From Spizellomyces sp. 'palustris' (taxonomy: Eukaryota; Chytridiomycota; Chytridiomycetes; Spizellomycetales; Spizellomycetaceae), in NCBI GenBank assembly GCA_006535965.1, contig QEAR01000081.1:25094-89093 (forward strand): 64,000 nt of DNA, in the 5' to 3' direction. Under the pieces are notes generated by a model that saw only the letters and a list, made by a program, of their open reading frames with translations, did no database searches and was not told the origin of the DNA. The translations under genes were made by a program, and so were the position numbers. Numbering within the stretch: the stretch's first letter is position 1; every line of letters begins with the position of its first letter. Below, in pieces: positions 23,242 through 36,293 of this stretch.

Positions 23242-26200
23242 TCAAGTACGCACTGAACCCCGTCTAGAGCTTCCCAGACTCAAACTCCCCGGACTACTTC
23301 GTGTTAATGTGTCTAAAAACTGCTGTGCCTCCTTCTCCTGCTGTCCCCCCGCTTTTACCATCATTTGGACATATTTCTGTGCTTGAGCTGTTGCAGCCGG
23401 AATATTGGCCCGAAGAAGAGTATCGACGATACCCGTGCATCCGTACTTTGTGGTGGTTTTAGCAAACTGGTAGAGGGGTGGGTGGAAGGGTAGCATTAAA
23501 TTCTGTACTTGACGCATATGAGTGAATAGCTTCGCTATTGCATGCCGGTTTACCTTTTCTAGCCCGTCCCAGTTGCTGGACTAGAATTCGATAAATGTGA
23601 GATCAAGCCAATCACAAAGTATCGACAGTAGCGCTCACCTGCACAAGCGCCTTAACCTTTAGCCACCAAAACCTTTTTGCAAAGCCAGCAGATCAGCATT
23701 AATCATAACATCTCCATGAACCCTTCCAATTTTACCTTTTCTCGGGCACCTTGAAATCCGCCTTAACCTTTGCGGCCCTATTTCCATGTCCTAAAATTAA
23801 CAACTTTGAAATCGTCTCGCTGATGGTCAGATCCAAAAACGTGTGCGCGGTATCGCGTTCGAGCGTTGTTTGAAGATTTAAGAGTTTGACTTGATCATCT
23901 GTCGCCTGATTGAATTGTCAATGATAATATAACGTGGGACTCAACGATGGGTAGATATTATTACCTTTGCTTCAAAGAGATGCTCTTTATCATCTTGATA
24001 TAGCTTTGTAGCAACCTTGAATTTGTTAATGCGCTCCGCAATGTCCTAAGACCATGGCGACAGCTTCAGCTAAATTGCTCCCCACACCAATTTTCAACCC
24101 GGACATTGCATAACTTACGCCACTCTCATAACCTTCCACCACGACCGCATTCGCACTCTCGACCCTTCGATCATCCTGATAATAAAAGTCGCGCAAAAGC
24201 TGGCGGTCCTGCTCTCTACTGTAACATTCCAAAAGACTAGATGCGAGCGGCTTGCCGTTGATGATGCGGAAAAAGTCAGCGGGCGGGAGTTTGCGTTTTA
24301 AATGAAGCATGACGAGGTAGACTGGTAGATCGGCTCTCTTTAAGCAAACGATCCTTGGTGAGAGCAAATTCCAATGGACTTACCAAGATCCGTATCACCG
24401 CTTTCGATGGCTTTGATCATTGCAAGCTCGTCTTCCTGCATACTCATTAGGAGAGGTACTTGATTTGCTGCCTGTGGCTCGTAATCTAGAAGCTGACAAC
24501 CAGTCCTGCAATGAGCCTTATGCTGCCAGAAAAGTCTTTTTTTTTCTTTGTACAAACCTTGGTGGCAAGCCTAGTCTGTCCAGTTTCATATGCGGTTTTC
24601 GCCACCTCCGTATACGCGATACCCGAATCTCGGCCCCCTAGTTTCTCTACAATTAAGCGGCAAAGTGTCTCTTCGTCGTCGACAGAAACTTTGATCTAAA
24701 TTGAATACAAGTAAGACCAAAAAGTCGCTCCCCGAGTTCTGCCACTCCTGATCGTACTTTTGCGCAGGCCCAATGGATCAAAACTCTGTCCCGATTCATT
24801 CCCAAATACTCGCAAATGCGGAGCGCAAGTAAGTGATGGTGTCTGTTGGTTAATCGGTTGATCAATACTTGAGGCGTTAATCGCATATATCTATTTACGT
24901 TCATTTGCCGTTAGGTCCATCCCCGCATACGCAAAATAAAACGTATCTAACATACTGTGAGTAGGTGAGTGGTATACCAATTTCGTAATGTCTTACAGCG
25001 TTGAGGACGCGCACCGTCTGACACATGGTGACGAATCTGTTTGCATTATAAGAGTCCACAAAGCATTTACCAAAACTCGCGGCCTGAAAATCTGGTATGT
25101 TGGGAGAACTGCGAGAAAATTATATAAAGTCAACTCATATCATACCCGAAGCAAAGCCCGTTGCCGTCCGGTATGCAACTCGTGGCCAGCGGCCACTATG
25201 CAACTATCAACGGCTTCCGTTAGTTCGGGCTTGATATTGCGAATGTTTTCATCGGCGCGAGGGCTTTTTTTCTAAAACACCAAAACCGCAACATGAGTCT
25301 TTTGAATATCTCACACGGAAGAGCAACGGCAGCGTATAATTTAAAAAGTGCTGGTACTAACCTCAAAATGCTCCAATGCATCAAACAGAATCGCGCCAGG
25401 GGCAGTAGAACCAATCTTGAAAATGCTTTCAATCGCAGCTGGCATTTGCACAGATTAATCTTCTGATCCACATTTGGACGTTTCATCTAGAGTGTTCACA
25501 CTGCGCTTACTTGGCACACGTTGTAGAAACTCGCATCTCTCGTCACTCATGATGCGGACGCCGTCAACTTCCGGTACCAGGTGCACGATGCCTTCATATG
25601 AATACCTGACTTTTATGTAAGCTATTCTACGCACCATACGGCTAGTTGAAAAGTTTTGAAACTTACTTTATCCAGTCTCCAAAAGGACCCACCATGAGCA
25701 CTGTGTCCGGCCAATGAAGCACTACCGCATCGGTCCCGCACCTGATTCAACAGGCACATAATAACGTCACATAAACCCATTCGTTCGAATCGTCGAATCG
25801 TCTGGCACGTACCAGGTCATCTGCACCGGCGGTGTACTTGAATTGGTAGAAAACTCGGCAAGATTCTTTTGAAAGTCAGTGGAGACTACCCAAAGCCGTC
25901 CGTCTGTTGTGAACAGAGCCAAGAACTTTCCATTAGGCGATACTGACATGCTACTGAATGGTCCCTGAGACAACATCTGGAGTGGATATGAAAAACGTAT
26001 TAAAGAATCTGTTTTCGCAAGAGAAGCCGACGGTCTTTGTAAATCTCCCAATCTTTGCAATGAGCTGTACCTGATCTTGAACACTGGAGGCATCAGCAAC
26101 CATGACCGTGGCATTTACAGCAATGATGACTTCTAAATGTTTGCTCAACGTGAATTCTGGAGGTATGATGGTCCACGAATGTGGTGCCTGATGTAGACCT

Positions 26201-27158
26201 TTGCATTGGATTATCAGTTAGCAACGCTGTTTGTCTTCACATGTTGCCAAGATGCAAGTAAACAAATGCCAATATCCTTTCTCCTACGTACCAGGATCTG
26301 CTAGTTGCTTGGGCCTTGGTTCCTCCAAGTCTGTCACCGCAATCATTTTATAGTTCCCAGTAAGAACCACGAGGCCAGTTTCCCACAATTGGCATTCTAG
26401 CACTCCATACTCTTTCGCGTCCTGAACAGAGCACAGCTACTCAGTACTGTACTGTATCCTCGGTCTCTAGTTCGACCAAAATGCTTCACCTGTCCCAGTG
26501 AGAATTGAATAAACTCCCCGTGTATATCATACACCCTGACAGCGCCATACTCGAGAACGCATATCAAGTGTTCAGTGTTTGTCCATCCCATGCCCACGAT
26601 TCGACCTTTATCCCACTGGTGACAATGCGTTGACATTAGAAACAGAACAAGGAGCGTTTCTGGACTTTAGGGAAATACATGGGAAGCTCACCTGGAATTG
26701 ATTGATGAGCTTCCCAGAGGATGTGTAAATGTGCATAACCGGCTTTATTGTTTGATTTTGCAGCGATAGAATCTTTTTATCGTCTCGTATCATTGCTGAA
26801 AGCATGAGAATACAAGAGCATAAGGAAAAGTTTGACATTGTGAAAAAATCGATAGCCACTTTTTGTATTTATTCACGTATTTCAACTCCCGTCCTTCAAA
26901 GAGTGTGGACCAACTTTACTAGCTACTGACATAAAAAGCCTTACCTATTGGACCTCCGTAAGGAGCGGCAGCAACGATAAACTTGGAGAGCTCCATGTCC
27001 TTCCAGAGCATGAGATACGTTTCCTGCTTGCTACCGCCCCAATTTAGACAATGACACGTTCTCTTACCTACGGGCAAAAAGTTGTAAAAGACCTACCAGT
27101 AAAATCTGTCATGGAGGAGATTCCAGTCTGCCGTGGGTGAAAGGTTTCCTGCTAACAT
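23242..27158 (-). CDS. VPS16: Vacuolar protein sorting protein 16 (HOPS/CORVET core)
   Basis: Many small exons. The first ([21 protein letters not shown]) is followed by [28 protein letters not shown], the conserved VPS16 N-terminal beta-propeller start. Next come MIRDDKKIL...[16 protein letters not shown], and then propeller exons. The helical C-terminal half includes [68 protein letters not shown] and the VPS16 signature [18 protein letters not shown]. Family role: structural core of the HOPS and CORVET tethering complexes that drive endosome-vacuole fusion. The start at 27158 is the Met directly before the conserved NLSPTADW. The C-terminus after LEK is divergent and ends about 75 residues later, shorter than I expect. 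Confidence 0.9.
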
Positions 27159-27780
27159 GGTGGTTGTGTATCGCTTTGCAGCGAGATGAGTATGTTGTGA
27201 ATCGGAATCTTGACGACGTGCTTGAACCAGCCCATGCTCTCCCCCGCGCCACGTTGTTGAGTCATTCATTTGGTTAGTAGATGTGGGGAGCTTTTTGGCT
27301 TTGCAACTCTTGTCCATTCATCTCTGTTCACTGCACCGCATTCTCTCTGCTTCCTTTTTGTTCATCACAAGTGTGCATATCTTCTGCAAGTTGCAACATT
27401 GTGCTCACTGGCAAAATCCACCTTGGCAATCAACTGCAAACCCACCAGCCCTTTTGTCTGTTGTTGGATTGCATGAGGGAACAGAAGCACTATAAACTCT
27501 CCTCCCGCACGACTACAGCGTCAGTTCCAAGCTGAAATCTGCAAGTCATGTAGAACTATAACTTTTGAAAATGGGAACTTGCTGGAATGCACAACATGGA
27601 TCGCAAGAATATCGCCCTGATCACACACCTAAAACAATGAATTGGAAATGCATAGATGATACACCATAGTATTGCAAAGTGCATGACGATGAATTAATGC
27701 AATCCAGTTGAATGGAACGCAGACCTTCTGATGGGCAGGATGCACCAACTCCGCACAAGGAAAGCAAGGCGAATGCAGCA

Positions 27781-27797
27781 ACACACACACACACACA
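27781..27797. repeat. (AC)n microsatellite
   Basis: About eight AC dinucleotides in gene-free DNA. Confidence 0.8.
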
Positions 27798-27901
27798 AGT
27801 TACTCGTGTGTACGTGGATTTTAAACGACAATGTCACCTGGTTTCAAAGCAAGATGAAGAAAAAAGAGCATGAGGAAGAGCGACAGCGTTCAGTGCGGGC
27901 T

Positions 27902-27957
27902 GGGGGGGGGGGGGGGGTTTTTTTTGTTTTCTTTTTTNNGGGGGGGGGGGGGGGGGT
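27902..27957. other. Assembly gap inside G-homopolymer
   Basis: Two runs of at least 14 G flank a T-rich spacer and two N (about 27938-27939). Length across this spot is unreliable. It is in gene-free sequence and affects no called gene. Confidence 0.9.
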
Positions 27958-29025
27958 TTGCTTTGCTTTCCTTTAGCGATCACGTCAAAAGACCCACTTG
28001 CAGCGCCATGCTCAGTTCGTTTGCCTCAGCAAAATGCCACCAAATTAAGCCCAAGACCTGTCACCCCCGCCTATTAATAAAATGCTTGGGTCATTTGCCG
28101 TGTTGGACTGTTTAAGAGTTGCCAATGAGTCTTGCTAATATTTCACATGGCAAAATAGTTTTGAATACCCCCCACAACCCATTCGTCATTGGTTGCTTCC
28201 GATAGTTTCTGGTTGTTTTGTTGAATAGCCGTACATGACATCACGTTACTCGAGATAATAATCTTGTTTAGGATGATTGTCGTGCAACGCATATTGCCAA
28301 GGGACACTTTAGTGTTCTTATTTTTTTTTGTTTTTGGCCAGCTGTTCAAGCGGTGTTGTTGTTTTGACAAGTGTTCAAAAGCGGTACAATCGAGTTACTT
28401 GTTTTGCAGTACAAGTAACTGGACAAAATGTAACGAGTAAAGAGTTGGAGCATTTTGGGGGCATCAACAACTAAAAGGACCGTTGATATTGACACAAGGG
28501 AAACAGTCCTACCATTGGAAAAGAACTTGCGACTTGTCCACTTTCCCGTTACCCCGGCTTTTAGCTTGTTGTTCCAATGAACCGATTCCTCCCTCCCCCT
28601 GAAGAGGCGAAGCAGCCAACCTGTCGCTGCTTTGAACACCTTTTTGCACTCAACCCTAAAATGCAAATGGAAGGAAGGTGGGAGGGAAATCCAGTTCTTG
28701 GTCCTTTTGGGAGACGGTCGATCCCGAATCCCAAATTTCACTGTTTTCCAACTTGTACTTTTTGAAACTCCCTGGGGTACAGCAAACATCTAACTATTCG
28801 TTCCTTTTGCTTTAACCCATTTTAGCCCAATCCCCCCCATTCAGCAGCACCAAAAGTCCTGATTTTCCGCCCTAAAGGTTCATATAAGCAGTGCTTGCTG
28901 GGGTCGAGAGAGAGCAGGTTTTCTGTTATTTTCATCTTAGCCAGTGACAGCGACCAAAAAAAAAAAAAATATAAATCGAGCGAAGAGGCTGGGGGCATTT
29001 TCAACTGGACGTTTTGACATGAAGG

Positions 29026-31031
29026 ATGGAGGGCCTGCCAGATTTGCCAGCGTCTGACGTTCACTCTGACGGAAATACACCGTACATGGAACCATTTTAC
29101 AACACTTTCCACCCATTGCCGTACGGCGACTTCCGTCAACATGCAAGTGTTCCCGTCGTTCTGTTTAGGCGATATCTACAGCGTTGCTTACTTTTTGTTG
29201 TACTTTCACATCTCGGTTCCGATAGGCGTACAATCCGTTCTTTCATAAAACTCGTCGAAAGACCACCAAAATGCAACTGGAAGTCCTTGAAGCAAATTTC
29301 CGTGATAATACCAAACCAGATGCGGAAACTAGACAACTGCTAGCACGTCAATTGAACATGACGCCAAGAGGAGTCCAAATCTGGTTCCAAAATCGCCGTG
29401 CAAAGGAAAAAGCGGCTTTTAAGAAAAGTGCAGAGACCACAAAGGAACAGAGCTCGTCGCCAAATATGATGGAGAGTGGGTCCGATTCAGGTGGTGCGGT
29501 TTTTGATCCAGGCATAAAGTCTTCTCCTCGCAGTGTGGAATCAAGTCCTCCAAAGGTTGGATCAGTTGGTCAGATCCAGAGAACAACTCAGTTTGCCCAT
29601 GTGTCCCCTCCTTACGACGGTGCCTATCAATTTCTCGACGATATTGCCGTAGCTGCACCTCAGGACTCGCTGCAATTCGACCTTGTGGCAGCCGCCGCTG
29701 GATTGATGCCACCCTTTGGGACAGCGGACGTCCCAAGTTTAGTCGCTGTTGATATTGATGAACGTGGTCTTGACTCTAGCGGACGCCTGCCACCAAAACT
29801 TTCCATGCGCAACCGTGCTGTGTCAATGCCGGAACCATACAAGCCGTACGGCACGTATGAAGAGACGTTGGCTTCATCCTTATCAAAGGATGAGCAAGAT
29901 GACTCTCAGCAGAGTGGCCATCCATTTCATGGGACATCCCTAGAGTACGTCCCGCACCCACAACAGTCAGCGTCTCACATTCCAGAAATCCGACATCCCT
30001 CACAATCACCCACTCGTCTGGCCGTCGTTGGCCGGGGCCCACCATCCACGAATCGCCAGCGAAAACGTGCGCTCACCATAACCATCCCAGAGCGCCCAAC
30101 ACCGGGACCTGTTGCAACGTCAACTGCGCCCACAGGAAGGATTGAGAGCGCCCATGCACCTTACAGTGCTGGTGCTTACGCTCCGGTGTATCGACTACAG
30201 CATCCTTCACCATCAGTACTTTCCCCTCATTTTTCTGGAGATACGCCCACTTGGAGTGGCGCACGTCGCGGATCATGCCCACCCGAGTTTCTTGCCTCAT
30301 TTATGAACATGACTATACCAGCAACAGATGACGGCAGTACGTCGCGAGAAACCCCTCAACTGTCGCCGTCCTTGCAACCCATTATGGAGGACTGTACTTA
30401 TGGACGGTCAAACGAAATCGCTTATGCGAGTGCATCATTGACACCTCCGCAAACCTATGCGGACTGCGAAACCGGTGTCGCTGTGGTTCCACAATATCCC
30501 ATGACGGCGTACTCAAGACTATGCAACAAAGACATGCCATGCCTGGGCCCGTGTTACGATTCTTACGGTCAGAAGCAGTCTCAAATTCCCCAACCGCTGC
30601 AAGAACCACAGTCCAAGCCTGACCTCCAACACTTTCAAAGGCTTAGAATGAACCGGCGGAGTTCCGAGCCGGTCAATATACTACGACATCAGCACGTTTT
30701 ACGTGCTAATGCGGGTGCAGAGGTATCCAGCTGGGATTCTGTATACCCGGGATACACGACCGCGATGCCTGGCGTCCATATAGGCGGTTACACTTCAGCA
30801 GCATATTGGAGTCCGCAGACCGGACGACCGGCATCACAACGGACACTAGCATTTGAGAGCGGGTTGGAAGAGCCTCATATGTGTGTGGAAGGGAAAATAT
30901 TACCACTGCTGAGTGGGATTAATGATTTCGACAATCTCAGTCCTGTGGTCGGGCAATCACCTAGCATACCGTATCCAAGATCATTCCCTGTAGAATTACC
31001 AAATGGCGTAGGAGAATATGTAGAGCAGTAA
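29026..31031 (+). CDS. Homeobox transcription factor (PHO2/PHX1-like fungal type)
   Basis: The main exon, 29226-31031, is certain. It opens AYNPFFHKTRRKTTKMQLEV and continues through ARQLNMTPRGVQIWFQNRRAKEKAAFKK, a typical homeodomain with the helix-3 core WFQNRRAKEK. The remaining 500 or so residues are Ser/Pro/Gln-rich and probably disordered, containing KRALTITIPERP and RMNRRSSEPVN. The codon before 29226 is a stop in this frame, so an upstream exon must supply the start. The best candidate begins at Met 29026 (MEGLPDLPASDVHSDG) and would splice from a weak donor near 29149 to the TAG acceptor at 29223-29225. Fungal homeodomain proteins of this type control phosphate, purine or stress-phase genes; the target set here is unknown. 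Confidence 0.8.
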
Positions 31032-31264
31032 GACCGTTTGTGCTAGGATGGAAACGACATCAGAGCGGACTTGACAGTTTCATTTGTCAGTGTTTTTCCT
31101 ATATTTTTTCTGCCTCTGCCGGACATTATCCTTGTAAATTGGACAGTACCAGGAATTGTACTTTGTATTTTTACTTTTCAGTCTTCAACTTTTTTGTTTT
31201 TGTTGGGTGTTACAATGAGACTTGAAAATGAACATACGTTTAAAGAAAGCATATATTTTATGGC

Positions 31265-33778
31265 TTAATCTGAGGAACCACCTTCGGCCGCCACAGCGAC
31301 CCTCTGCCGATGCCCGAAATGCTGAGAATTTTTAAATTCGGCGTATAGTGTGAACAGCACATGAAGAGATTCGATATACGTGCGGCCTTCGTTGGGTTTC
31401 TTCTTTTTCTCTTTTGACGAAACATGTACGGGTATGTCCACCATATTGCATGCTAGCTGGGCATAGTCGCGCAAAGACAGGTCGATCTCGGCTGGTGGAA
31501 CCCGAATCTATTATGAGATGTGTGTGTGTGTGGGTGTTAGCAACGTGTGTTGCATCTTGCATTTTTGGCCTGCCGGAACAAACCTCTCCAGAATTGAAGC
31601 TTTCCTCAACCACGTCGGGCCATTGAGCCATCACCTTCTCGACATCCGGCATTCGCTTAAAGTACTCCACCTTATCCTGTGGCGTCTGTAGGTGAAGATT
31701 GTAAACATTTTGAATCCATTGCGACAAGGCTTTTTGCCCGTCGGGTGCTGATCTTCCCGGACCCAGTTGTATTGACCGGATTTTGGATGGTGTCAGTTTA
31801 GGGGTTGCGGATTCGCTTTTTTGAAGAGCACGAAGACGAAGGTCCAGGACTGGCGATATAGGACGCGTGAGTACGGTCTTTTTGTAACATTTTGAATTGT
31901 TCAACTCGCACAACATACCAGCCGGATCAGATTGCTCTATATTAGGTTCATCGAGCACTGTTGCTCCCAATGACGATAGGTTTTGAGCATTCACTGGTTT
32001 AGAGGGATCATCTGGATATCGCGATGGAGGCGGAATCTGTGGTGTGCAAAAAACGCTTGTTTAGATGCTATGAGAAGGCCAAAATGAAAGGCCTGCAAAC
32101 TTACTTTAATGATTGGATCAATGTCACCAATGGACGGCATGTAGTCCAAGATAAAGCATTTCAGCTCTGGGTTGAGCTCAAACGTTTGTGGTTCATATCC
32201 CGCAATATAAGTAAAAAGCTCTTCCAATTCTGCATTAATCGTACCGCCGGAGCTCGATACAGCGGAAGTCTCTGATGTTGAGCGGGTGGCCTCGGTAAAG
32301 ATAATGTCTGTATTGCGCAAATGGTCGTCATCGTCATCGTCATCCTGGTCCGTGGTTGGGTAGCCCAGACTGTCGGAGCGTGCAGGCCATGGATGCTTTT
32401 CTTTCGGAAGTGGCTGCGGGTCTGCTAGCCCAAAAGTTGTCTGCCTATCGTCTTGTATACGATGAATGGCTATATCGGTGTTGGTATCCTGATATTCTTC
32501 TTCTTCTTGGCGAAGCTGGGTACAAAGTTTGAGATATTATGACATAAATTTGTAGAATAAGATCTCCTTTACCGGTTGGTGCCGTTTTGCGGAGCGCCGT
32601 GCACTTTCGGGCCTCATGGCTCTACGTTGTGGAGGCGGGGACTCTGGTTGGGCTTGTATAGCGTCCTGTAGATATTGAGATGACCCTGAAGTAGACTGGG
32701 TATTTTTCGCCATGAGGGCGCTGAATTCTTCGTCACTATCCTCAGGATGACTATCTTCAGGATGCGCCGAGTAGAACGCTGTAGGTTCCGCCTCAGATCC
32801 CGTGGAATTGACGTTCACATCTGACATCAGATTTGCTGAAAGGTTTGCTGACGCTGGAACACTGCCTTTTAATGCCGTTGCTCTTGCAGCTGCCTGTACA
32901 ATTTGCGTTTTCATGTGAACTAGTGAGCATGGTTCAAAAGGCCAAACGTTCTATTCACATTACCTCGTCGACTGGTTCCGGTCTCTCCTCTGTCCTTAGG
33001 TCAGATAATCCACCGCTCCTGCTAATTGATTCACGTCGTGGAATACGACCCATAGCTAGATTGTTTTGGCTCATCATTTCGCGCGAAAGGCTGTTCTGTG
33101 TTGCCGCCAGAGGTCTTGTTGAGCTGTCGCCACCGATTTCGTTCAGCGCCCCTTCTGATTTGGTTGGTAGTTGACTTCTCAATCCGCTGTAGGGTCGTGT
33201 TGGAGGATCTAACCCAGCTTCAAGATCGCTTTGTAACCTTTAAGGATCGGGAGCAAGTTCCAATGACTTCCGTTCAATCAGCAAAGAATCTTAAACCCCC
33301 ATCCAGCGGCCAAGTTTTGACCGATCACTTAACTCTCCCGGACTCACTTTCTTGCAAACTTTTCATCCTCTTCTATGGCAATTACTCGAGCCAAGAGCTC
33401 ATCTTCTGATACTTGATCCTCCAGTTGACGCCTTCGCGCACTAGGAAGCCGGTTGACCCGTTGTTGCATGTCTTTAGCAAGAGCTTCATCTGACTGTTCC
33501 AACCGCTGCTTGGATCGACTTGTCAGCGGACGACCTCCAAAATCGTCAGTTGACCGCCCGCGCGCAGATCCAACCGAGCGCTTTCCCTTTTCCGTACGTC
33601 TGGCATTATCACCCTTGTTGTGGAGCATCGTTCTCTCCAGTGCTTCAATGGCAGCGTCGACGTTATAGTCCACGCGTTGAAGCACTGCAGAGAGAATGTC
33701 CGGATCCACTAGAGGAAATTGTGCAACGAGACGGGCGAGTGAGAGCTGGTCCTCCTCCTCAGCCATTGTATATTGCAT
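31265..33778 (-). CDS. IFT46: Intraflagellar transport protein 46 with N-terminal CUE-like extension
   Basis: Seven exons link in phase: 33778-33348, 33237-32964, 32893-32573, 32515-32105, 32036-31919, 31849-31584 and 31507-31265 (687 residues). The C-terminal part is clear IFT46: ELEELFTYIAGYEPQTFELN, CFILDYMPSIGDIDPIIK, TVLDEPNIEQSDPA joined to VLDLRLRAL, QKALSQWIQNVYNLH, YFKRMPDVEKVMAQWPD, then SLHVLFTLYAEFKNSQHF. IFT46 is an IFT-B subunit that carries cargo such as outer dynein arms into the flagellum. Residues about 14-55 (LVAQFPLVDPDILSAVLQRV, then DYNVDAAIEALERTM) look like a ubiquitin-binding CUE domain, followed by 250 or more disordered acidic residues. Known IFT46 proteins are near 300-400 residues, so this N-terminus is unusual. 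The alternative is two adjacent genes joined in error. Confidence 0.85.
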
Positions 33779-33933
33779 CCAAGCTTGCAGCAGCGAACGG
33801 GCATTCGAAATCGTTGATCGGGCCCGATGCTGAGCTAAGCTACCACGTGACGGGATGCAAGAAGAACTTGGGCATCCAGCTCGGCATCAAAGTTCCGAAC
33901 TTTTTGTTGCTTGGCTCCTGCTGGGGAAGAAGG
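33779..33933. promoter_or_regulatory. Shared 5' region of IFT46 and the PPR gene
   Basis: 155 bp between divergent start codons, containing CACGTGAC at 33844-33851. A role as bidirectional promoter is inferred from the position. Confidence 0.4.
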
Positions 33934-36082
33934 ATGAAAGCAAGTAGTTGTCTTGGGGGACGAAAAGCTGCATCTCTTCTCCCTTTCAATACTCGAAGGC
34001 CCTCGGGCTGTCTGCTTGCTGGAAGTCGTCAAAGTCACCTAGGGCGTCAGTCGGTACTTGCCCGACATGACAGAACTGTCGTCCGCCCGTATGCGGCCGT
34101 CGCCTCCTTGACGCCAGTAATGGAAGGTGAGCGTCTACTCCATTACCGTCGCAGTGTTATATTTGCTCATTAAATCTGCTTCTGTTAGCCTCTATAGTTT
34201 CCGAAGATTGGCAAATGCGGCGTTTAAAAAAGATGCAGACCTTGCTATCAGCTGAGAACTATGATGGCGTGGTACTCGAATTCAAGCGGGCAGCCCATCG
34301 TGGAAATGTTTCAGTGGACTTGTTTGGAGTGGTACTAGAAGCATGCTCGAGATTGGGTGACTTGGAGACGGCCACGCGGTTACTGGAAACAATGAAGCTC
34401 AAAGGAATCCCGCTGTCAAAGGAATTCTATACTACACTGTTGAAGGCAGCCGCTAAGGGTCCAAATGCAGTTGAGAGAGTTGTGAGGCTTTTGACAATCT
34501 TGGAGAAGGAGGCAGGGGATGGATCGTCGCTTACAGGAAACAGTTATCTTGTCGTTGCAAAGACATTGCTGATGGCGAATGAACGACGTTACGTGAAGGC
34601 AGCCCTCACAGTTCTAGAGCGCTTGCAGGGGAAGGTGGATAGTACCAAGATTCTGGGTCTGGAGATCTTGGTAAGTCGCTAGTGATACCATGTGCTTGCG
34701 CGATTGGGACTTTAAAAGCTGAGTACTAATATCTACCGTACCGACAAAAGGCTTGGGGTAACTTGGATCAAGTGGAAGAACTTTCGTCTGGGATATCATC
34801 TGCACCCGACTCTGTAATCAGTTGTGACTTCTGGGCATATTGCACGATTGCCCTGCTCCGATGTACCTCAGTAAGAGACCGTCATGAGAAATGCGTCTCG
34901 GCATATTCTGCTTTACTGCATGCGATAGACACGCAGCCAAAAGAGGACACATTTTTTGACCCAGAGCGTCAAGACCTGTTAGTCATGGCCACAAGAGCAG
35001 TTTTCGATTCCATCCAGACCCAGGGTAAGCTGGCCGAAGCGCTGACGATACGAAGGCAGGGCCAAGCAGTATTTCGCACCATGTTGATAACCCAGCGGCA
35101 GCGTGACCAGCTGTATCAAGAACTGGACAGCGGGACGCTACGTGTACTGCGTGCGGCGTTGACTGAATCCCTAGCGCGTAGAGAAGCCGCAACATCACGT
35201 CGGACATTGCACCAGGAGTGGACAACAATCGTGGATAATATGCGATATCGAAGGGTGCTCCAGGATGCAGATGCATGCTATGTGGTGTTGGATCTTCACA
35301 TCCTTGCCAGTAGAGATGGTCTATCTTCGATGGAGAATGCCACGCAGCTATTTGAGGACATGAAAAAAGAAGGACTGCGTCCGAATAGGGAAATATACAA
35401 CTTGTTGATGCAAGGTTGGGCGTCAATGGTATTGTTGGATAGTGAGCACAGGTTGCGACAGGTTTTGCAAATCTTTGAAGCCCTACGGCGAGCCGGTCAT
35501 GCACCGGACGTGGGCTCATATACTGCGTTCTTTACCGCTTGCGCCCCGCTGAATGAAGAGATGACCGGCAACGTCACGTCGGGTCAAGCGGCGGCGGTTT
35601 TGGAATATGAATTACAAATGCTGAGAGAAGGCGTTGTTCATGATGCCAAAAGTATTCATGCTATCATTGATGCTCTGCTTGGCCTTGGGCAATATGAAGA
35701 AGCGACACAGCGTTTTGTGGACATGCGACTGACCGGAATTCCAAGAGAACTGGAATTGTACAATGCCATGATTTGGAGATGTAATTTGGAGTCATCAGGA
35801 AGGGCGGCTTTGTTTGCAGTGAAGGATTTATGGTTCACGATGCAGCGTGAGGAACATATCACCCCAGATCTGCGAACTTTCGAGGGTTTGATCCGCTGTT
35901 GCCAGAGACAGGGGGATGTCGTTTCAGCGCTTCGGTTGGTCGAAGACATGGGTGTCAGGGGTATCACTCCAAACGTAACGATCTATCAGATAGTATTAAA
36001 TATGATGGAGCCGTGGGGGGATTTAGTCGCTTGTGAACGAGCTACTATATTGGAATGTATCGCTCAGAACGGCAAATATTAG
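33934..36082 (+). CDS. Pentatricopeptide repeat protein, probably mitochondrial
   Basis: Three exons, 33934-34126, 34189-34670 and 34751-36082; 668 residues. The N-terminus is rich in Arg, Ser, Ala and Leu and nearly free of acidic residues for about 50 residues (MKASSCLGGRKAASLLPFNT...), typical of a mitochondrial presequence. PPR motifs are visible: VDLFGVVLEACSRLGDLETA, ATQLFEDMKKEGLRPNREIY, LQIFEALRRAGHAPDVGSYT, QRFVDMRLTGIPRELELYNA and LRLVEDMGVRGITPNVTIYQ. PPR proteins bind organellar RNA and act in processing, stability or translation. The start was chosen because splicing from exon 1 joins in phase (ME + ASIVSEDWQMRRLKK). The specific RNA target cannot be inferred. Confidence 0.87.
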
Positions 36083-36293
36083 GGGCTATGTAGTGTAGAT
36101 ATTTGATGAGGTCATGTTAGGTTTAGATAATGGTAAGATCTTGTATTTATTTTCTGTACAGTTTTGACTAGATGGATAATGTGAAAGTTTAGCTTTAAAC
36201 CTTGTTCTACCCCTATATTTATGACAACTCTCTTGTTTTTTTCACGAAAAACTATTTGGAATACGTGGAGGGTACCAAGGCATCAGTAGCCAC

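Larger units (their letters stand above)
27159..29025. other. 1.9-kb gene-free stretch upstream of the homeobox gene
   Basis: No supportable gene. It contains an (AC)n microsatellite, a G-homopolymer with a 2-base N gap, T-rich tracts, and the probable promoter of the homeobox gene (TATA-like CATATAAGC near 28880, about 145 bp before the proposed start). The 147-codon frame on the minus strand at 28346-28789 has no codon bias or splice context and is not called. Confidence 0.5.

Noticed and set aside
28346-28789. 147-codon minus-strand open frame
   Set aside because: Low-complexity mix without family resemblance; codon use unlike neighbouring genes.
34983-35519. 178-codon minus-strand frame
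   Set aside because: Antisense to the PPR gene, which has clear domain support.
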